A stretch of DNA of 64,000 nt from Fasciola hepatica (GCA_948099385.1 CANUEZ040000168.1:2171501-2235500), one strand, 5' to 3'; counted from the stretch's first letter, positions 11,169-25,011 are shown. Notes: generated by a model not told the origin, from the sequence alone. Translations and numbers: made by a program.

Positions 11169-13059
11169 GAAGACAGAGTGAAGGTTTTCTCAGTCAGTCG
11201 TTTGATCGGCGGGCTGAGATGTCCCGCCTCCGTAGCTCGGTTTGTGGGCAGAAAGCACATCCGTCTGGGGACATAGATCTATCGTACCACGTGTTACCAT
11301 GATGCGTTGCCACCCAGTACAACACGGTATTTAAAGTGTGAGTTGAAATTTACAGAAACGCTCTTACGTTCGTCCAATCGGACGGGTTGTCATGACGCCT
11401 ATTCTCTTGGTTGGTTTAATTTCGGTCCACACTATAGACTGATTACGCATGCTCAGAGACCTATTGGAGGGCACACTCCCTCAGCTTCTACGATCGCGTT
11501 CGTCAAGGTAGTGAACGAGAAAAAACCGTGGATTGCCAACCTCGTGTATTCTCACGGGGCCTGAGTACGGAGTTCGCACGCTGTAGTGTTCCGAGGAAGT
11601 GCGTCGGAAGTAGCGTTTGCGGTTGTTGCGTACGCCACTCGTACAGTCAAATAAGTGATAGACAGGATGTGATCGGCTGATCCCTATAGGCCCGTTACTC
11701 GCTAGTCAAAATGTTTGGTAGAGGCGAGCAATTTGCCCTAGCCATCCTAATTCGTTCACGTTAAAATGGGGATTTTGGCTCAAGAAGAGGAGGAGGGACC
11801 ACTCCACGATATCACGCCATTTGGCGACGTCGTAGGAAAGGAAATTTGGTCCATATCATTCCAAGATTGATTCGAGAAGCCGTCACACTGATTAGTGAAA
11901 TTAGCACATAGATTCAGAAAACTACAAGTTTAGTCTGAGAACCGAACGCATTGGTAGATTTTCACACGGATGAAGTGCATTTCACTGGTCAACAGGCCAC
12001 AAGCCTATCTGGACGTCTGTTGTTCGCTGTGACAGCCTGCCTTACCACTCTCTTCCTTGCAAAAATGGCACCGACCTCAGTCGTGCGACTTGTCACGCTA
12101 ACGGACGGACGTCGATTTGTTGGGTCAGTAGGGTCATGTGATCTGAGCTGGAGGACCAAACGACGACGCATTGCGTTAGACTCCCCTGGGTTCCCACTAT
12201 CCAGTAGGCGGAGTTGTGATGCTGGTCTCCGAATAACATCAGCATTCGGTTCATCGACATGATGGGATGAAAATATATAAATTAGATCACTAGCTTGGCA
12301 CTCCGCCGTGTTGAATAACATCTGGCTAGATTTTTTTAATTCCCATCCTGAAATGGAATTTCTCACGAAACGTGTCTATTATACGTATATATGTAAAGAA
12401 TATATGCAAAAAGCTTGACTTTATGTTTTTAGAATATAGCGTCCGTGCTCCGCATATACTTGTACTCTGAGAATCAACAGGAAAGAACATATCCAACTAA
12501 ATATGACTTACGGAATCTCACGTTGAAATCTGAAAACCATTGTATCACTTCACGTGAAGAAATTTATTTCCAACCCCTAGTCAGCAGATTCTATTGGATT
12601 AAATAGAAACCCCTTTATTCATTTCTCCGGATGACAACTGCAGAAAATGGAGTACACGGTAAGTCGAATGCGGTGGAATATTCTGGGGCAACCGTCGATA
12701 CCTTTAGTCATCTTTAGTCGTAGACAGTAAAACATTGTCATCCGGCTCGTTATCACACCTAAATATTTTGATCTTTTCAGGGTCTGGTTCCCAGCTATCC
12801 CCAGTGGTGCAGCTGATCTATGAAGATAAGAGGTACACACCTTCCCCTGAGCTCATGAGCAAGCTTGGCTTTAAAAACCCAACAAGGTGCCAATTTACTG
12901 ACAGCTGATTGCAATCGTAAATATTGGGATTGTTGACATAAAAATCGGCTAATGGAGTTGCAATTGTTACGAAACATGCAATCGTTGCTGTTTCTTGATG
13001 AGTTAGCTCTGAGTTCGGAAAAAAAGTCGACTAAAGACGTGCAGTAAATTGTTCTCATA

Positions 13060-13125
13060 TGCCGCTGGCAGGCTATAATACGCCGCGACCCCCTTCCTGA
13101 GATTTTGTACCATTGTTGAATCTGC
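13060..13125 (+). mobile_element. SINE family C, 5'-truncated copy
   Basis: The block GCCGCGACCCCCTTCCTGAG near 13,082-13,101, followed by TTTTGTACCATTGTTG, matches the tail of SINE C read on its own strand (compare the reverse complement of 9,430-9,480). The tRNA-like head is absent. Orientation is opposite to the other four copies. Confidence 0.6.
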
Positions 13126-14789
13126 CATGCCTATTTACCAAACTCCCCTGTTTTGCGTTGACTCAGATCACTGTTCTTTTTCTTTATGATCGATTTTCTG
13201 TGTGAATCCTTATTGATCTAGCTGATTATCTCTCTCACGCACACCCAAATACACACGAGTACATTCACATCACGTGTTATTCCCTGAAAGCCCACACCCG
13301 TGACCTTTTAGACAGATGTCACCCATGTTACCCCTTTCGGCTATTCTCGCCTGACTTGTTTTCCCTCTGCCACCTCTGATTGGACAGCGTGCGACTCTTG
13401 GACCAATGTTACGAATCTGCCAAGCTAATTGACTTTGTTAGGCAGTCGGAAATGCAGTCGGTTGAACAGGCCTGATGGGCCTAGAATGTGGTTGATCGTT
13501 TCGCACTGTTTCTATAATATTGAGTGCCCGACGAACTCCATGCAGAAAATTCACGAACTGAGGGTTGTACCATTTGTTAATTTGTATTAATTATTCCCAT
13601 GAAGTACCGCATATAGAGGCATGTAAATCCTACCATTGGTTGTATTTCGTTTCCTGATATTGCTCGTAACTCTTATACTAGTCTGGGCACCTGTTTCACT
13701 TTATGGCATTCCAATTGGCTCATGGATTTAACAACCATTATTACATAACAAAAGAGGAGGTAAATAAAAAGATTTTAGAAATTAAATGGTGACCAGTGAA
13801 ATGCGCGTCACCGATGTGAGAACCAACCATTGCGTTGGGTTCTCAAACTAAACTTATAGTTTTCCGAATCTACGTGGTAATTTCACAAATCAATGTGGGA
13901 GTTTCTCAAAGCAATCTTAAGATAGTATAGATTTGCGTAGCAAACTCTGGTATGGTAACTAGGTAGGAAAGCAGGGTCGATGGGCAGAGTGGAGACAATG
14001 CTGATGAGGAAAGCCAGTTGAGACTGGCCTTATACGAATCCCAACACAGCCAGAGTGTGGAGAGACCTGATTGGTTGGGGTTACTGACCAAAGCGACCAC
14101 TTTGATTGTACACTGCAATGGCTAGGTGTCCAGAAATTATGAAAATCAGCCCCGGTCATGGACTAGGGTAGTGGTTTCCAATACACGAATGCAAATGATC
14201 AGCCATAGGACGAGTTAGTTCAAGGGGGCACTGGCCCATAGCAAAAACTGACTGACTTTTTGTTTTCAAAAGGTTCGTTGAACTTTGTTGATTACCCTGA
14301 AGATAAGTTTAGCAACCGGGCTTGTCACCGGTACAACCTTAGATGCTCTTACTCAGCAGAGTCTGTCAAACCTTGCCACATAGTTTCCTTATTACATGAC
14401 TTTGTAAGTCATTTTTACTATGCGTGGACCACCTGTCCTTCATTCTTATGCCCGCGCTGTGCCAACACAATAACCAGAACAATGTTTACCACGAACTATG
14501 AAAATCAGAAGGCAATCAAAAGAGAGGGAGAGAGAGAGAGAAAAAAGAAAGTGACTGGCTTGCACTGGTGATCGTGCGAGTGGAGCATGCGCGTGCAACA
14601 ATCAGAATGACCACCATGCTTAACAGCTAACGTTTAGTTAGACAGTAATGTGCGTTGAACAAATAAACGAAGATGAATCTTACTACAACTCCTCACGGCA
14701 AAGTACCGGTAACCTATTATTCTGAATGTGGTTAGTACAAATTCTGTTATCTTTCACCGGTTTCTCAAGCGGACAACGTCACGCGATTT
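13126..14789. other. unassigned intergenic DNA
   Basis: Contains a (GA)n patch at about 14,521-14,542. Around 14,645-14,690 a block of the type CAGTAATGTGCGTTGAACAA precedes AATAAACGAAG and resembles 60,650-60,690 (AGTACTGCGTTGAACGAATG); both may be the 3' end of the same unknown repeat. No gene supported. Confidence 0.4.
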
Positions 14790-14930
14790 TTCTCGCGAGA
14801 ATACAGAAAAAGCCAAAATCTAACTACCGCTACCGTCGTCAGTAGTAATACTAGAAATTCGAAGCTCCAGGGGTGTACCAGTTCCGGAAGAACACCCTGC
14901 GTACTATTTAGACCACAACCATTGCGTTGT
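14790..14930 (+). repeat. dispersed repeat G, copy 2 (partial)
   Basis: Shares AAAATCTAACTACCGCTACC, CAGTAGTAATACTAG and AAATTCGAAGCTCCAGGG with the copies near 25.0 kb (same strand) and 45.3 kb (opposite strand). No coding potential seen. Confidence 0.5.
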
Positions 14931-16204
14931 TTTTGGCTGATGACTCATCTGAGAATGTATTCGATTGGATTCATTCCGTTCACGATGCCGGCGAGGGTTG
15001 TGAATCTACAGGAACTTATACCGCTAACGGTTCTGACAGCAGAAAACGGAGGATGTGAACCGGAACCCGTGGGTAATTTTATTTCAGGAAAAAACGAATA
15101 ATGTCTGTTGTATTCACCAAAACTGCAGGCAATTAGATAATGATTGTACCAGTCTCATTTGCGTTGGAAAATCTGTCTTTGGAGTTCTTCCAGAACTTTG
15201 ATATCCGTAAGCCAAAAATATACACACTGTACTGGAAGGCTTCAATGTATTTTTTTGACGACTCCCTGCTACGAATTGCTCTGCAATGTACGAAAAGTTC
15301 AGGACTGACTTCATCGATGGAAAAATTGAAGTCTTATACTACTTTTGGAGTATATGGTGAAAAAATTTCATTTTATTTCTTATGCAGTACAAACTTTGCA
15401 TCACTGCTGTATCCGAGAGTAAAGACCCGTAAATGGTTCTGTCTACTAAAACGTCTTATTCGCCTCGATGATCGGTCAGTCCGATCTGTCCGACGAAGCC
15501 CTTATCCTTTCGTCTTAGTTGGGGAAGTGTTCGCAGCCACTACTCGCAACTGCAGCTTGGTGAGCTGTTGGCCAAGGAATTTGTATCTTCAGTCAGATTT
15601 AACCTACCTTGTGTCCTTCTGGAGATAATTGATATCAACTTCGAACTTGAATAAAGCGCGGTGGTATTTGTGCAGAAACTGTATATTTCACCTTAGCCGA
15701 CACGCGCTATGTTTTAATCTTCGAGATCACAGAAATTGTATACAAGCAGCGGTGCTGCAATGTACAATTTACTTCGGTTCAGCACCAAATACACGGCTGA
15801 GCTGAAGGTCCTGTCTTCGGTGTCCTTCCTTGCTTGTGTGGGTTATCCTGGGATCGAGCACCGGTAGTAGCGCGATAACTGGGATTGTGGCTTACCGACC
15901 GATCGATACTCGTTTGGGGGTTTGTAACATGAGCAGACCAAACTACAGTCTGACAATTGATAGGCACCTCGTGCCACCAAAAATCCGTAGAAGACTAATT
16001 GCATACATTCTGAAAGAGTCAGATAAATTTAGTATCAAATTTTGGATGCTTGTGAACACAATAACAAAGTATAATTACGCTGTACAGTAATATATGAGAG
16101 CATCTGGAAAGAAGCTGAGATGCGGTCGACCTCCGTCTGAAGGGACCTAATTGAGGTTGATGGATGGTTTATGACAGAAAGATAACAGTCTCTCAACGGA
16201 CACC
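14931..16204. other. unassigned DNA including a 162-codon open frame
   Basis: Plus frame 15,140-15,628 is one of the longest open frames outside the transposons. It is rich in Phe, Leu and Ser with no motif I recognise, there is no clear splice or start context, and repeats lie on both sides. Treated as unproven; it could be an exon or chance. Confidence 0.3.
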
Positions 16205-16545
16205 TGAGGTGATTCAGCAGCTGTCACACGTAATACGGCCAGGTACAGCTTCGTAGCCACGCAAGCATATGAGCGTCAACCAATCAGGATCGCCAAGGAC
16301 AAGTTTGACAAAAGCTCCTTGTGATTGGCCACCCTCAAATCTACCAATTATCTTCTCTAATTTAACATATTTATACAAGCCCCTTTTTACAATACAACTA
16401 ACGTGCTATTTCGCGGACATGGTCTTCTTGCTACTTTCGTTCGCGTAGTTCTGGGTGGGGGCAATTTCAATATGTCCTGCCACTTCAGTTCATTGTGAAT
16501 ACTATAATACGCTTTTGCCTACTCCTCACCCGTCACGCGTTGTTC
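16205..16545 (+). repeat. dispersed repeat B, copy 3 (promoter-like)
   Basis: Best-preserved partner of copy 1. It has CCAATCAG at 16,280-16,287 and TATTTATA at 16,368-16,375, again 88 bases apart. The flanking text (GTGATTCAGC, GTCACACGT, GATCGCC, AAAAGCTCC, TTCTCTAATTTAACATA) is shared with copy 1 over about 300 bases. Consistent with a solo LTR or mobile promoter. Confidence 0.65.
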
Positions 16546-18529
16546 CGGCTGGAGGAACGACGTTTGTCAGTACGATCTGCTCCACGTGCAGAGATGGTTA
16601 AATTCGCACAACTGGGTCAACACCACTATGCGTTCACATGGAGTCCTTCTGATAGACGGTCCCTAGTAAGATATCAATCAAAGAAAAGGAAAGTTTCGTT
16701 GTACTTTCCACAGTGTACACGAGAGACGAATTACAATCTTTGCTGAATAAAATGCCACTATCCAGTTGCTTTTACAGTCGTCGCAAATGTGCGTGGATAT
16801 GGCAGACAACATGCTCCTGTCGCTGTACTGCGCGCATATGGCCACCGGCTGTCAGAAAACACATCAGACTTAACTGTACTGAACGACTGGATTTTCTACA
16901 GTCAGTCAGCTTCGTCTCCTTTGAATAAGAAACAGTTCATCATACGACTGGTCAGTGAGTCATGTGATCGACTTATCATTGAGGGGCCGTTTATGGCGAA
17001 AGAACTCACAGTGAAACAGAACGTGCTAGGAAGTAAACAGAAGAGGTGCATCACATCGGAAAGCCACAATAAAGTCAGTGTTATAGGCTATTCGAGTGCT
17101 ACTTCATTTTGCGGACCGTGCTGCCTTACGGATGCGTATTCTTATGTGTATGGTGTTTTGGAATTTCGCGAAACTATGTATAACGTAGTTTTTCAGTTAC
17201 AGTAGTCTCCCTACCAGTAAAAAGCTCTAGTAGGGATCGCTCACACCCTGTCTTGCTGAAAGGTATTGCTTTCAGGAAGGGAGATGGTCAAAAGGAATTA
17301 GTCACTTAAGTAGTACCATTTTTAACGCGGAGTTTGTTCAAAAATGTGAGTCGCGTTTTCGGTCATTCTACAGAGTAAGTGTAGCCAGAATGACCACTTA
17401 TTATCTGGTATTCTAATCTTTTTCTATAAAAACAGGTTTCTTGCGATCAAAGTAACAACTTCCAAGTCATAACTAATTCGCACTAGGATAGAATAGTGTC
17501 TTATGTCCTTATACGTCTTACTTTTTTTCAAAAATAGGGATATAGTAGACTTCGTAGAGGTTAAACGTCTCTTCAGTCGAGCTACGTCATTTTCACTCAG
17601 ACGTTAGATATTACACTGAAAATGATTATAACTCTGAAAAGAACCATATCCCGTGAGGCAGCTGCTATTTGAACTGGCAATAAAAGTTTAACACGGGATT
17701 TAAGCCCTTCTGGTTTCAACCCATGACCACCCGAAGGAATAGTGACTAGTTACGCATAAAATCACCATCGTTCGACATGATGATTAAAAAACAGTAGACA
17801 TAGAAATTTATCCCACAGCTTTTGATCACATTTTGGTACATTTGAAAACTGTTTCACTGAAGTTTGTTCTCACTTATCCATTGGTTGAATAAACCACAAA
17901 GAAATTGGAACTCCGTTAGTAGGTTTAATTTATTGGGATGCCCGAAGTTCATAGAAAACTGTCCAATTTTCTCACTCCAGCCAAATGCCTGGGCTGTCGT
18001 GTAGGCTGTATGCGTACCTTCGACATCAACACTCATGGCGTTCGATTGACAATCCTCCTTTACATTCAGATCAGCATTTACGATTTTAAGCGGATAAAAG
18101 TATCAATGAACTTACCTATCTCCACGTACTCCATGAATGTCATTTCAGCCGGTATTATGTATGGATACTGATCGGTTGTTTTTTAAATTCAACAGAAATA
18201 CTAGCCGAGACAGCTGTTTCATTTCCACAGTACCCGGAAAAAGAGAAGACGCCCTGCTATGCAGTCCGAAGCCACCTTATTGTGTCAAAAATTGAAACCT
18301 TCAAAGTAGTTTCATTTTGACATTACTGACTAACTTATTTCGCTATTTCGCTGGCTCCACGAGACTCATCCGTCATCCTTTTCTATAGGTCAATTTCACC
18401 GCCTGAATTATCCCTGTGTCTTATGGCTGGAGTCTGGCTGTGGTATTCGGTGGCAGAAAAACAAGTTTTATTTGACTCAGATAAATTTCAGAATGCGCTC
18501 GGGAGTTGTCCAACAATAAAAGATTTTTT
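16546..18529. other. unassigned intergenic DNA
   Basis: Largest frame is 138 codons (16,789-17,205, plus), with no recognisable domain. Region 17,250-18,500 is AT-rich without motifs. No gene supported. Confidence 0.4.
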
Positions 18530-18790
18530 CTGGCCTTGACATCCATTATTTTGTTCTAGCCAGTCAGAATCACCGTGAACAATTACAACAAAAGTCCGCA
18601 GTGACTGGTTAAATTTTGATGTACCAACTAATTTTCCTAGTTATAACATTGATGCAAATCGTTTCTATAGTAAAATCACCTTCCAATTCCGGGCCCTCGG
18701 CCTTCTTGCTATTTCTTCTGCTTGGTTTCCGATTAGAGTGATTTCCACATGCTCAAATCAGTCCGAGCATAAGGAACAGTATAGATGAAC
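18530..18790 (+). repeat. dispersed repeat B, copy 4
   Basis: Diverged copy. It has AGCCAGTCAGAATCACCGTG near 18,559, then ACAAAAGTCCGCAGTGACTG, and the downstream block GCCCTCGGCCTTCTTGCTAT. It is most similar to copy 2. The CCAAT motif has mutated to CCAGT. Confidence 0.5.
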
Positions 18791-19315
18791 CAACACCACA
18801 CCTTACGTTGTCAAGGGAGACGACAAACTAAGTGAATAATTTCTGTTACATTGGTGGTTTCGTTTCATCCGGGGGTAGGATATCAGACGAAGTATGTTCT
18901 CACACAGAAGACGTCTTACTCTTTTGATAAGAGCAACCATCAGTTTGTCTATCAAGGGTTGATTATACATGATAGTACGTCAGTTAGGTCAGTCCTTCTG
19001 TAAAGCTCAGAAATCTGACTGCTACAGATGGAAGAAACACAAGGATTTCGGCATTTAAATAACGCCTTGTTCACAGTATTACTCACATCCGTTGAGAACA
19101 CAGTGACTGATGTGTTGAAACTAGCTGCCCAGTATTGGACAAGGGAAGCAAATCACATTTGACGAAATAATTAAATTTTCCGCTACGCTGAACCCGTGGT
19201 TTTTGATTATTCAAACAGTAATGAACTGAGACGACACACATATCCCAGTACCGTTTTTATTCAGACTAGTCGATTTGTCACGAACAGTGTCCAAGTGGTT
19301 CAAAATCAAATTGTA

Positions 19316-20564
<1,249 letters not shown>

Positions 20565-20830
20565 CTTGTACAGATAGTACCGGAAGTGGATGTGTAACAA
20601 TGGGAGAATTACCGTGTGATTCTGAAAATGGACTCTCCGTCCATGTGTGCTCCATACGACTCAAATGATATTACAGTTGTGAACCAACTGTGAAGTGCTC
20701 AGGCATAGAGATGATTGGGCAGAGGAGTAACGGGTGCGCATACCTGATGAGCGGCAAAAATCGCAAGACCGATCGTGTGCTTCCGGGGAAATTTAGTCCT
20801 GTCATCCGGGACATACTACTCAAGGGTCAT
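20565..20830 (+). mobile_element. foldback element family F, rearranged partial copy
   Basis: Two modules match the 42,066-42,431 element in swapped order. First, 20,600-20,675 (GAATTACCGTGTGATTCTGA ... CTCAAATGAT) matches its right end at 42,365-42,431. Second, 20,708-20,815 (GATTGGGCAGAGGAGTAACG ... CGGGGAAATTTAGTCCTGTC) matches one palindrome arm. The second arm is missing. This is either a circularly permuted copy or two adjacent truncated copies. No coding sequence. Confidence 0.6.
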
Positions 20831-21939
20831 AGAAGTTCGGAAAAGGGTTTGGTGTGTGTATGTATGTATGTGTGTATCAGTGTTGAATCTGTTTTGCCTG
20901 TTTTCAACCCTGCTTATTTACCAACAGCAACCTATGCCACGTTTGAAGCTATTTCTAAATGGTCGCAACTCAATAGACGTTGACCACATCCCGATATTCC
21001 TCCTCTCTCAAGCATTGATAGTTCGGCGCACGTACACACACAAACTGAACCACTCGTTTGATTTGACATGATCTGTACTACAGACTACTAGACTGTGCAC
21101 TTAGTTCTGATCGGCTTCACGAGGCAAGCACGTATGAACACTCAGACACACCTGATTCGGCGACCTTTTCGACCCTAGGACCATCCGTTCCGTTGCGTGC
21201 CTCAGTAAATCCCTGCCCTAATCGCTCGTTGGTCGGACCCATCGATCGATGTCGACATCTTCACCTTTCTCTTGGTTTGTGTCCCATAAATGCATATTGC
21301 TTGTCTGTCATTGTTGTGATCGTTTCGACAACCAGATTGATGACTTGTGTTCCACGGCAAAATGGCCCCAGATCGCGTCGTCCATTCTGAACTGTACGGA
21401 CTGTGAGTGAAAGGTGATCCTCTTGAGAAAGTCACTTTCTGAAGTTTGTACATTTTGTACATTTTAACATTTTGATTGACTATTGCTTTATAGTAGCACG
21501 AATAAATTTCGGCTAGTTGATTTGGTTTCTGAGGTTCGCGGGTCACTCCACTTTGGCCTAGACACCGAACAAACTTGACAACGGTCCAGGAATTGGACTG
21601 TACGTATCTTACAGTATGTATGTATGTATGTATGTATGTATGTATGCAAGTGTGTACAGAGGGAAGGGGAGGGACTACATTGTCATTTCAAAGTACGTAA
21701 TTAAGTCGTGCCAGTTACACGATTCGGCTTTGAGTCCTTGAGGTGCTGGCGATTGACTTGCCGACACGAACAAGTGCGAAAATGCCGATGTTAATCGCTA
21801 CCGTAGTGGACTGTGTGTGTATTGTACAACTATGCTCAAGCTGGTATTTACAACACAATACAACGCAGTACAGTGGCGGATAACGTGCGAAATTTTAACT
21901 CTTCTTGTGGTTTCTTTTTCTCCGTCTTGTAGCCAACTT
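20831..21939. other. unassigned intergenic DNA
   Basis: Contains a (TATG)n tract (listed separately). The 114-codon minus frame 21,202-21,546 overlaps a plus frame and has no recognisable domain. Confidence 0.4.
21614..21646. repeat. (TATG)n microsatellite
   Basis: About eight tandem TATG units. Confidence 0.95.
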
Positions 21940-22640
21940 AATGGGAGTTTCTTCACCCTGTGTGATGATTGCCTAGCAGTTTGACCAATGTTGGTTGAGG
22001 TGTACTTACTTTCGAAAGATTAGATTACAACACTAGCAACATAATCATTAGAATTTCAGATGCTTGGAAAGCTTGCGAACATGCAGGATATGACAGCTAG
22101 CTTGCATACTCAGAGTTAAAAAGGCGTTGAGGAGTAAAAATGTATCTTTCTTAGGACGTCATAAGTGGTGTCACACAGTGATCAAGTCTTAAGGTTTGGC
22201 TTTATGAAAAGCCCGAGAATATATGTCTCCCCTGAGAATTCGTCAAAGCTTGAATAGATTCTCTTCTAGGACCGCTTACGAGCTTATCTTTCTTGGTCAC
22301 AAAGTTGCACTGAACTAAGTTTCTTTGATATCTAATAGATACAAAATTACGGGGTTTGATGTATTGCACACTTCGAGTTTCCAGTCCGTATACCACCCGT
22401 TTGATGATTGCATCAAATCTTCTCTATGATGAGACATCCAGGAAGGAAATTAAGTGGTTCTTTTTGGTTCCCTTAAGTGATAAAAATAGCTTTTTCTGCC
22501 TTTTGGAATGTTCGTGTCTTTGTCTTCATATACTTCCCCATTTTTAAAGTAGAATATGCCATTTCCGTTTCGTTGATATAATCCCATTTGAAAAGAGAAG
22601 TCAGAATCACAGTATTGCACGATTTACGTCCAGAAGGATT
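21940..22640 (-). mobile_element. Penelope-like element relic (PLE-a), RT end to GIY-YIG start
   Basis: Read on the minus strand, and needing frame changes, it has four recognisable parts. The first is a remnant of the RT catalytic region (GNGIFYFKNGEVYED where other copies have YVDDIFCLRNKDTEVE). Next is a KTRTFQKAEKAIFIT segment, then the post-RT linker FVSIRYQRNLVQ near 22,310-22,350, then a degraded endonuclease start NIGQTARQ near 21,960-21,985. DNA at 21,955-22,110 aligns with 34,750-34,890. The catalytic aspartates are lost, so it is dead. Confidence 0.6.
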
Positions 22641-22973
22641 TCGGTGCTTCTCTACACAGTGCATACTACGCACAACAATTAATACTGCAGTTTATACATG
22701 ACCGAAAGCATGACAACCAAATTACGAACATAAGGGCCTCGTCATGGTAAACATAATGTGACATACAATTCTTTCTGTTTACACAACTTTGATTTCCATG
22801 GTTTAATGGCTATAGTTTCAGCCAGTAGAAGTAGTTTCGTGTTTTCTGTTCTATAAATCATCAGAAACGCTTTTTCTTTGACTACTTGATGTTGCGTTAT
22901 CAGTAAGAGTTAAGCTATTGATGATGACGGTGTCTTATCGGTTCGTTGATCGTTGTTGTTTGGCATCTTAGGG
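22641..22973. other. unassigned spacer between two PLE copies
   Basis: About 330 bases with no motif identified; may be decayed PLE sequence. Confidence 0.35.
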
Positions 22974-23294
22974 TCAGTTGCACGTTGAAAGCAGATGGGA
23001 ATTTTCCGGAATTCGATGACGTAACTGCCTTTCTGTTCGACCAAAGTAGGTGACTCCACACCTACATTCGAACTGGTATATCATGTGCGAAGTGGTGTAC
23101 AGAGATAGGCGTTCTTTAATCGGCGGAATCGGTATGCCTTTCATGTGGTTAGTGATTTCTGGTTGGGTGGCATAATAAGTCAGTGCAACTACTGTCCTTA
23201 ATCGTCTTTCCAGCTTTTCGGTGACCTCATCACTCTTGAACGGGAGACACATTGTGATCTCCATTCGCTGTACTGATTTAGTGTTCGATATCAT
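22974..23294 (-). pseudogene. PLE-b linker and GIY-YIG endonuclease fragment
   Basis: A 106-codon open frame with the CLPFKSDEVTEKLERRLRTV segment typical of the PLE linker. It is followed by YQFECRCGVTYFGRTERQLR, which corresponds to the GIY..YIG core with YFG in place of YIG. The frame ends soon after the core, so the downstream catalytic Glu region is missing. It would nick target DNA in an active element. Here it is part of a broken pol. Confidence 0.8.
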
Positions 23295-23783
23295 AGACTT
23301 TGCGATGCTGTGTCTGTCAATGAAGGCTCCCGAATATCCATTGTTTTTCAGCGACTTTCGGATCAGACTGAGTTCACCTGCTACTGTATCATCCGTACAT
23401 ATCCTTCTAATTTCACTGAAAAGGGTACAAACTGGACCACACTTGTAGGATATGGGGGCATAGCTTACAAAGTGTAAATATAGGCTTGTCTAAGTTTTCT
23501 TGAGGTTTACTGACCTTGACGTTGGTCCATCGGGTCTTCTTGCCTGTTTAATATCGAGAAAGTTTCAGGTGTTGTTCTCCTCGGTTTCCCTAGTGAAATG
23601 CATGCCAGAATGTAGTTTCTTTAGTTCTTCTAGGATAACTACGGCCTGTTTTTTGAAGTCCGTTATGACTTGAGAGTCATCGACGTATCTTCTAATTGGC
23701 AAGTTTTCTGACATTTCTTTTCTAGGTATGCCATGAACAAGTCAGCCAGCACCGGTCCCAAGGGACTTCCCATTGCGACTTCA

Positions 23784-24068
23784 TCAATCTGTCTGTATGT
23801 TTTTTTCTTGGAAAGAAAAGGAGACTTTTATGGTGCATAACAGTAACAGCCTTTCAAGGATGGGTGTGGGCAGATGCACCGGCAACCGGTTCTCCTCAGT
23901 ATGATCACAGATTAACCGTATAACTTCTCTGACTGGCACGTTGGTAAACAAAAACTCGATGTCAAACAAAGTCATAAATTTTCCGTTGATATTTAGGTTT
24001 TCCGGTTGACCCACCATTTCGAAAGTATCTTTTATGGAAAGTCTAACCGGTTTGAGAATAGAAACCAA
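23784..24068 (-). pseudogene. PLE-b reverse transcriptase palm fragment
   Basis: A 94-codon frame with motif A FDIEFLFTNVPVREVI (catalytic Asp at residue 36) and the following ICDHTEENRLP helix region. The next RT motifs (MGSPLGP, YVDD) continue just downstream in another frame. The preceding YGLPKLR..GVLLRPI segment lies just upstream with stops. RT identity is clear from motif order. Confidence 0.8.
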
Positions 24069-24759
24069 CTACTTGGCCAGCTGGTGTTGAGGGGAGTTAT
24101 TAATGGATTAAATCGGCCTCAGGAGAACACCTGGTTAGCGTAATTTTGGTAAGCCATACATACGCGGAGTTTTGTATGTGTTTGTCATCAGCTTAGTAGC
24201 TGTATTTTCATTTATGAAGCGTTCTTCGAGGAGAAACTGCACCTCAGATCCTCCTTATCGTTTTATTTCATTAGGATCATCACGGATTTTCTCTTGTCTG
24301 AGCTCGCAGGTACCATTTAAAATCGGTTGCATTTTTCTCTCGTAGTCGGATTTATCTAACAGCACTACTTCAGATTCTTTGTCAGGGCGTAAAATAACCA
24401 GATGACTTTGTGACTGCAGGTCTTTCAGAGCTGAGAGTTCTCTCGGTTGGAGTAGAGTGTGCTGTCTTGATAGATTTATTCGATATTGGTATTATAAGTC
24501 CACAAGTTCAACTTTGAACCAGTTTTCAGTATCGACAGAAGACTGTTTGAGGATTGTCAGTTGTTGACGTAAGTATTCGAACTGCTCTTGTGTTTCCAGG
24601 GTGTTCAGTTTCCTTGGTGGTATTGAGAAACGAAGTCAACAATGATAGAGCTTCAGTCTCGGTTTTACGAAGTCTCACAGATAACAGGTTCTTAACGTAT
24701 TTCTCCGGTTAAGCAGGAAGTTGAGATTCAACCTATGCATGCATAAGCGACTTTTGTAC

Positions 24760-24978
24760 TTATTTGATCGTCGTTCCTTTGGTTTTACGAACGACACTTG
24801 TTGTGAAGTTTTCCTTTTTAATTCGACGTGCAAGATTTAATTCGTCCAGTATGGACAGTCTTTCCAGCAACTGAAGCTTTAACGGCTCCAGTAGTTCTCT
24901 GATGTCATCAGTCTGACAATGGGGAATCCAATTTATTAGGATCCCCTGTAGTGATGTAAAAATCTCCAACTTAGCCAC
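24760..24978 (-). pseudogene. probable N-terminal fragment of PLE-b protein
   Basis: A 72-codon Leu-, Glu- and Lys-rich frame ending in a basic stretch (RRIKKENFTTSVVRKTK). It sits immediately upstream of the PLE RT on the same strand. The N-terminal part of PLE proteins is poorly conserved; assignment rests on position and composition. Confidence 0.45.
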
Positions 24979-25011
24979 GGAACTGTCTGTTAAAGCTGGT
25001 GAATAAATTAC

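Larger units (their letters stand above)
9589..13059. other. unassigned intergenic DNA with simple repeats
   Basis: Besides the CA and TG tracts listed separately, no recognisable gene. The longest frames are 120 codons (9,682-10,044, minus) and 125 codons (11,989-12,366, minus). Both overlap frames on the opposite strand and lack any motif I know. Treated as chance frames. Confidence 0.4.
22974..25000 (-). mobile_element. Penelope-like element, nearly full coding span (PLE-b)
   Basis: PLEs are retroelements encoding one protein: an N-terminal region, a telomerase-related RT, a linker and a GIY-YIG endonuclease. All are seen in order here on the minus strand. N-terminal region 24,250-24,978 (LDKSDYERKM). 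RT start YGLPKLR near 24,145. Motif A FDIEFLFTNV near 23,940-23,966. [14 protein letters not shown] near 23,735-23,775. YVDD at 23,676-23,687. Linker NNGYSGAF near 23,340. Endonuclease CRCGVTYFGRTERQLRHRI near 23,010-23,075. Several in-frame stops and frameshifts separate the parts, although the YVDD box is intact. Not active as it stands. Confidence 0.85.

Noticed and set aside
11989..12366. 125-codon minus frame as a gene
   Set aside because: Overlaps a 103-codon plus frame over nearly the same bases and has no known motif; likely chance.
15140..15628. 162-codon plus frame as a gene
   Set aside because: No recognisable domain, no supporting splice or start context, and composition like the surrounding DNA. 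Mentioned only within an unassigned interval.
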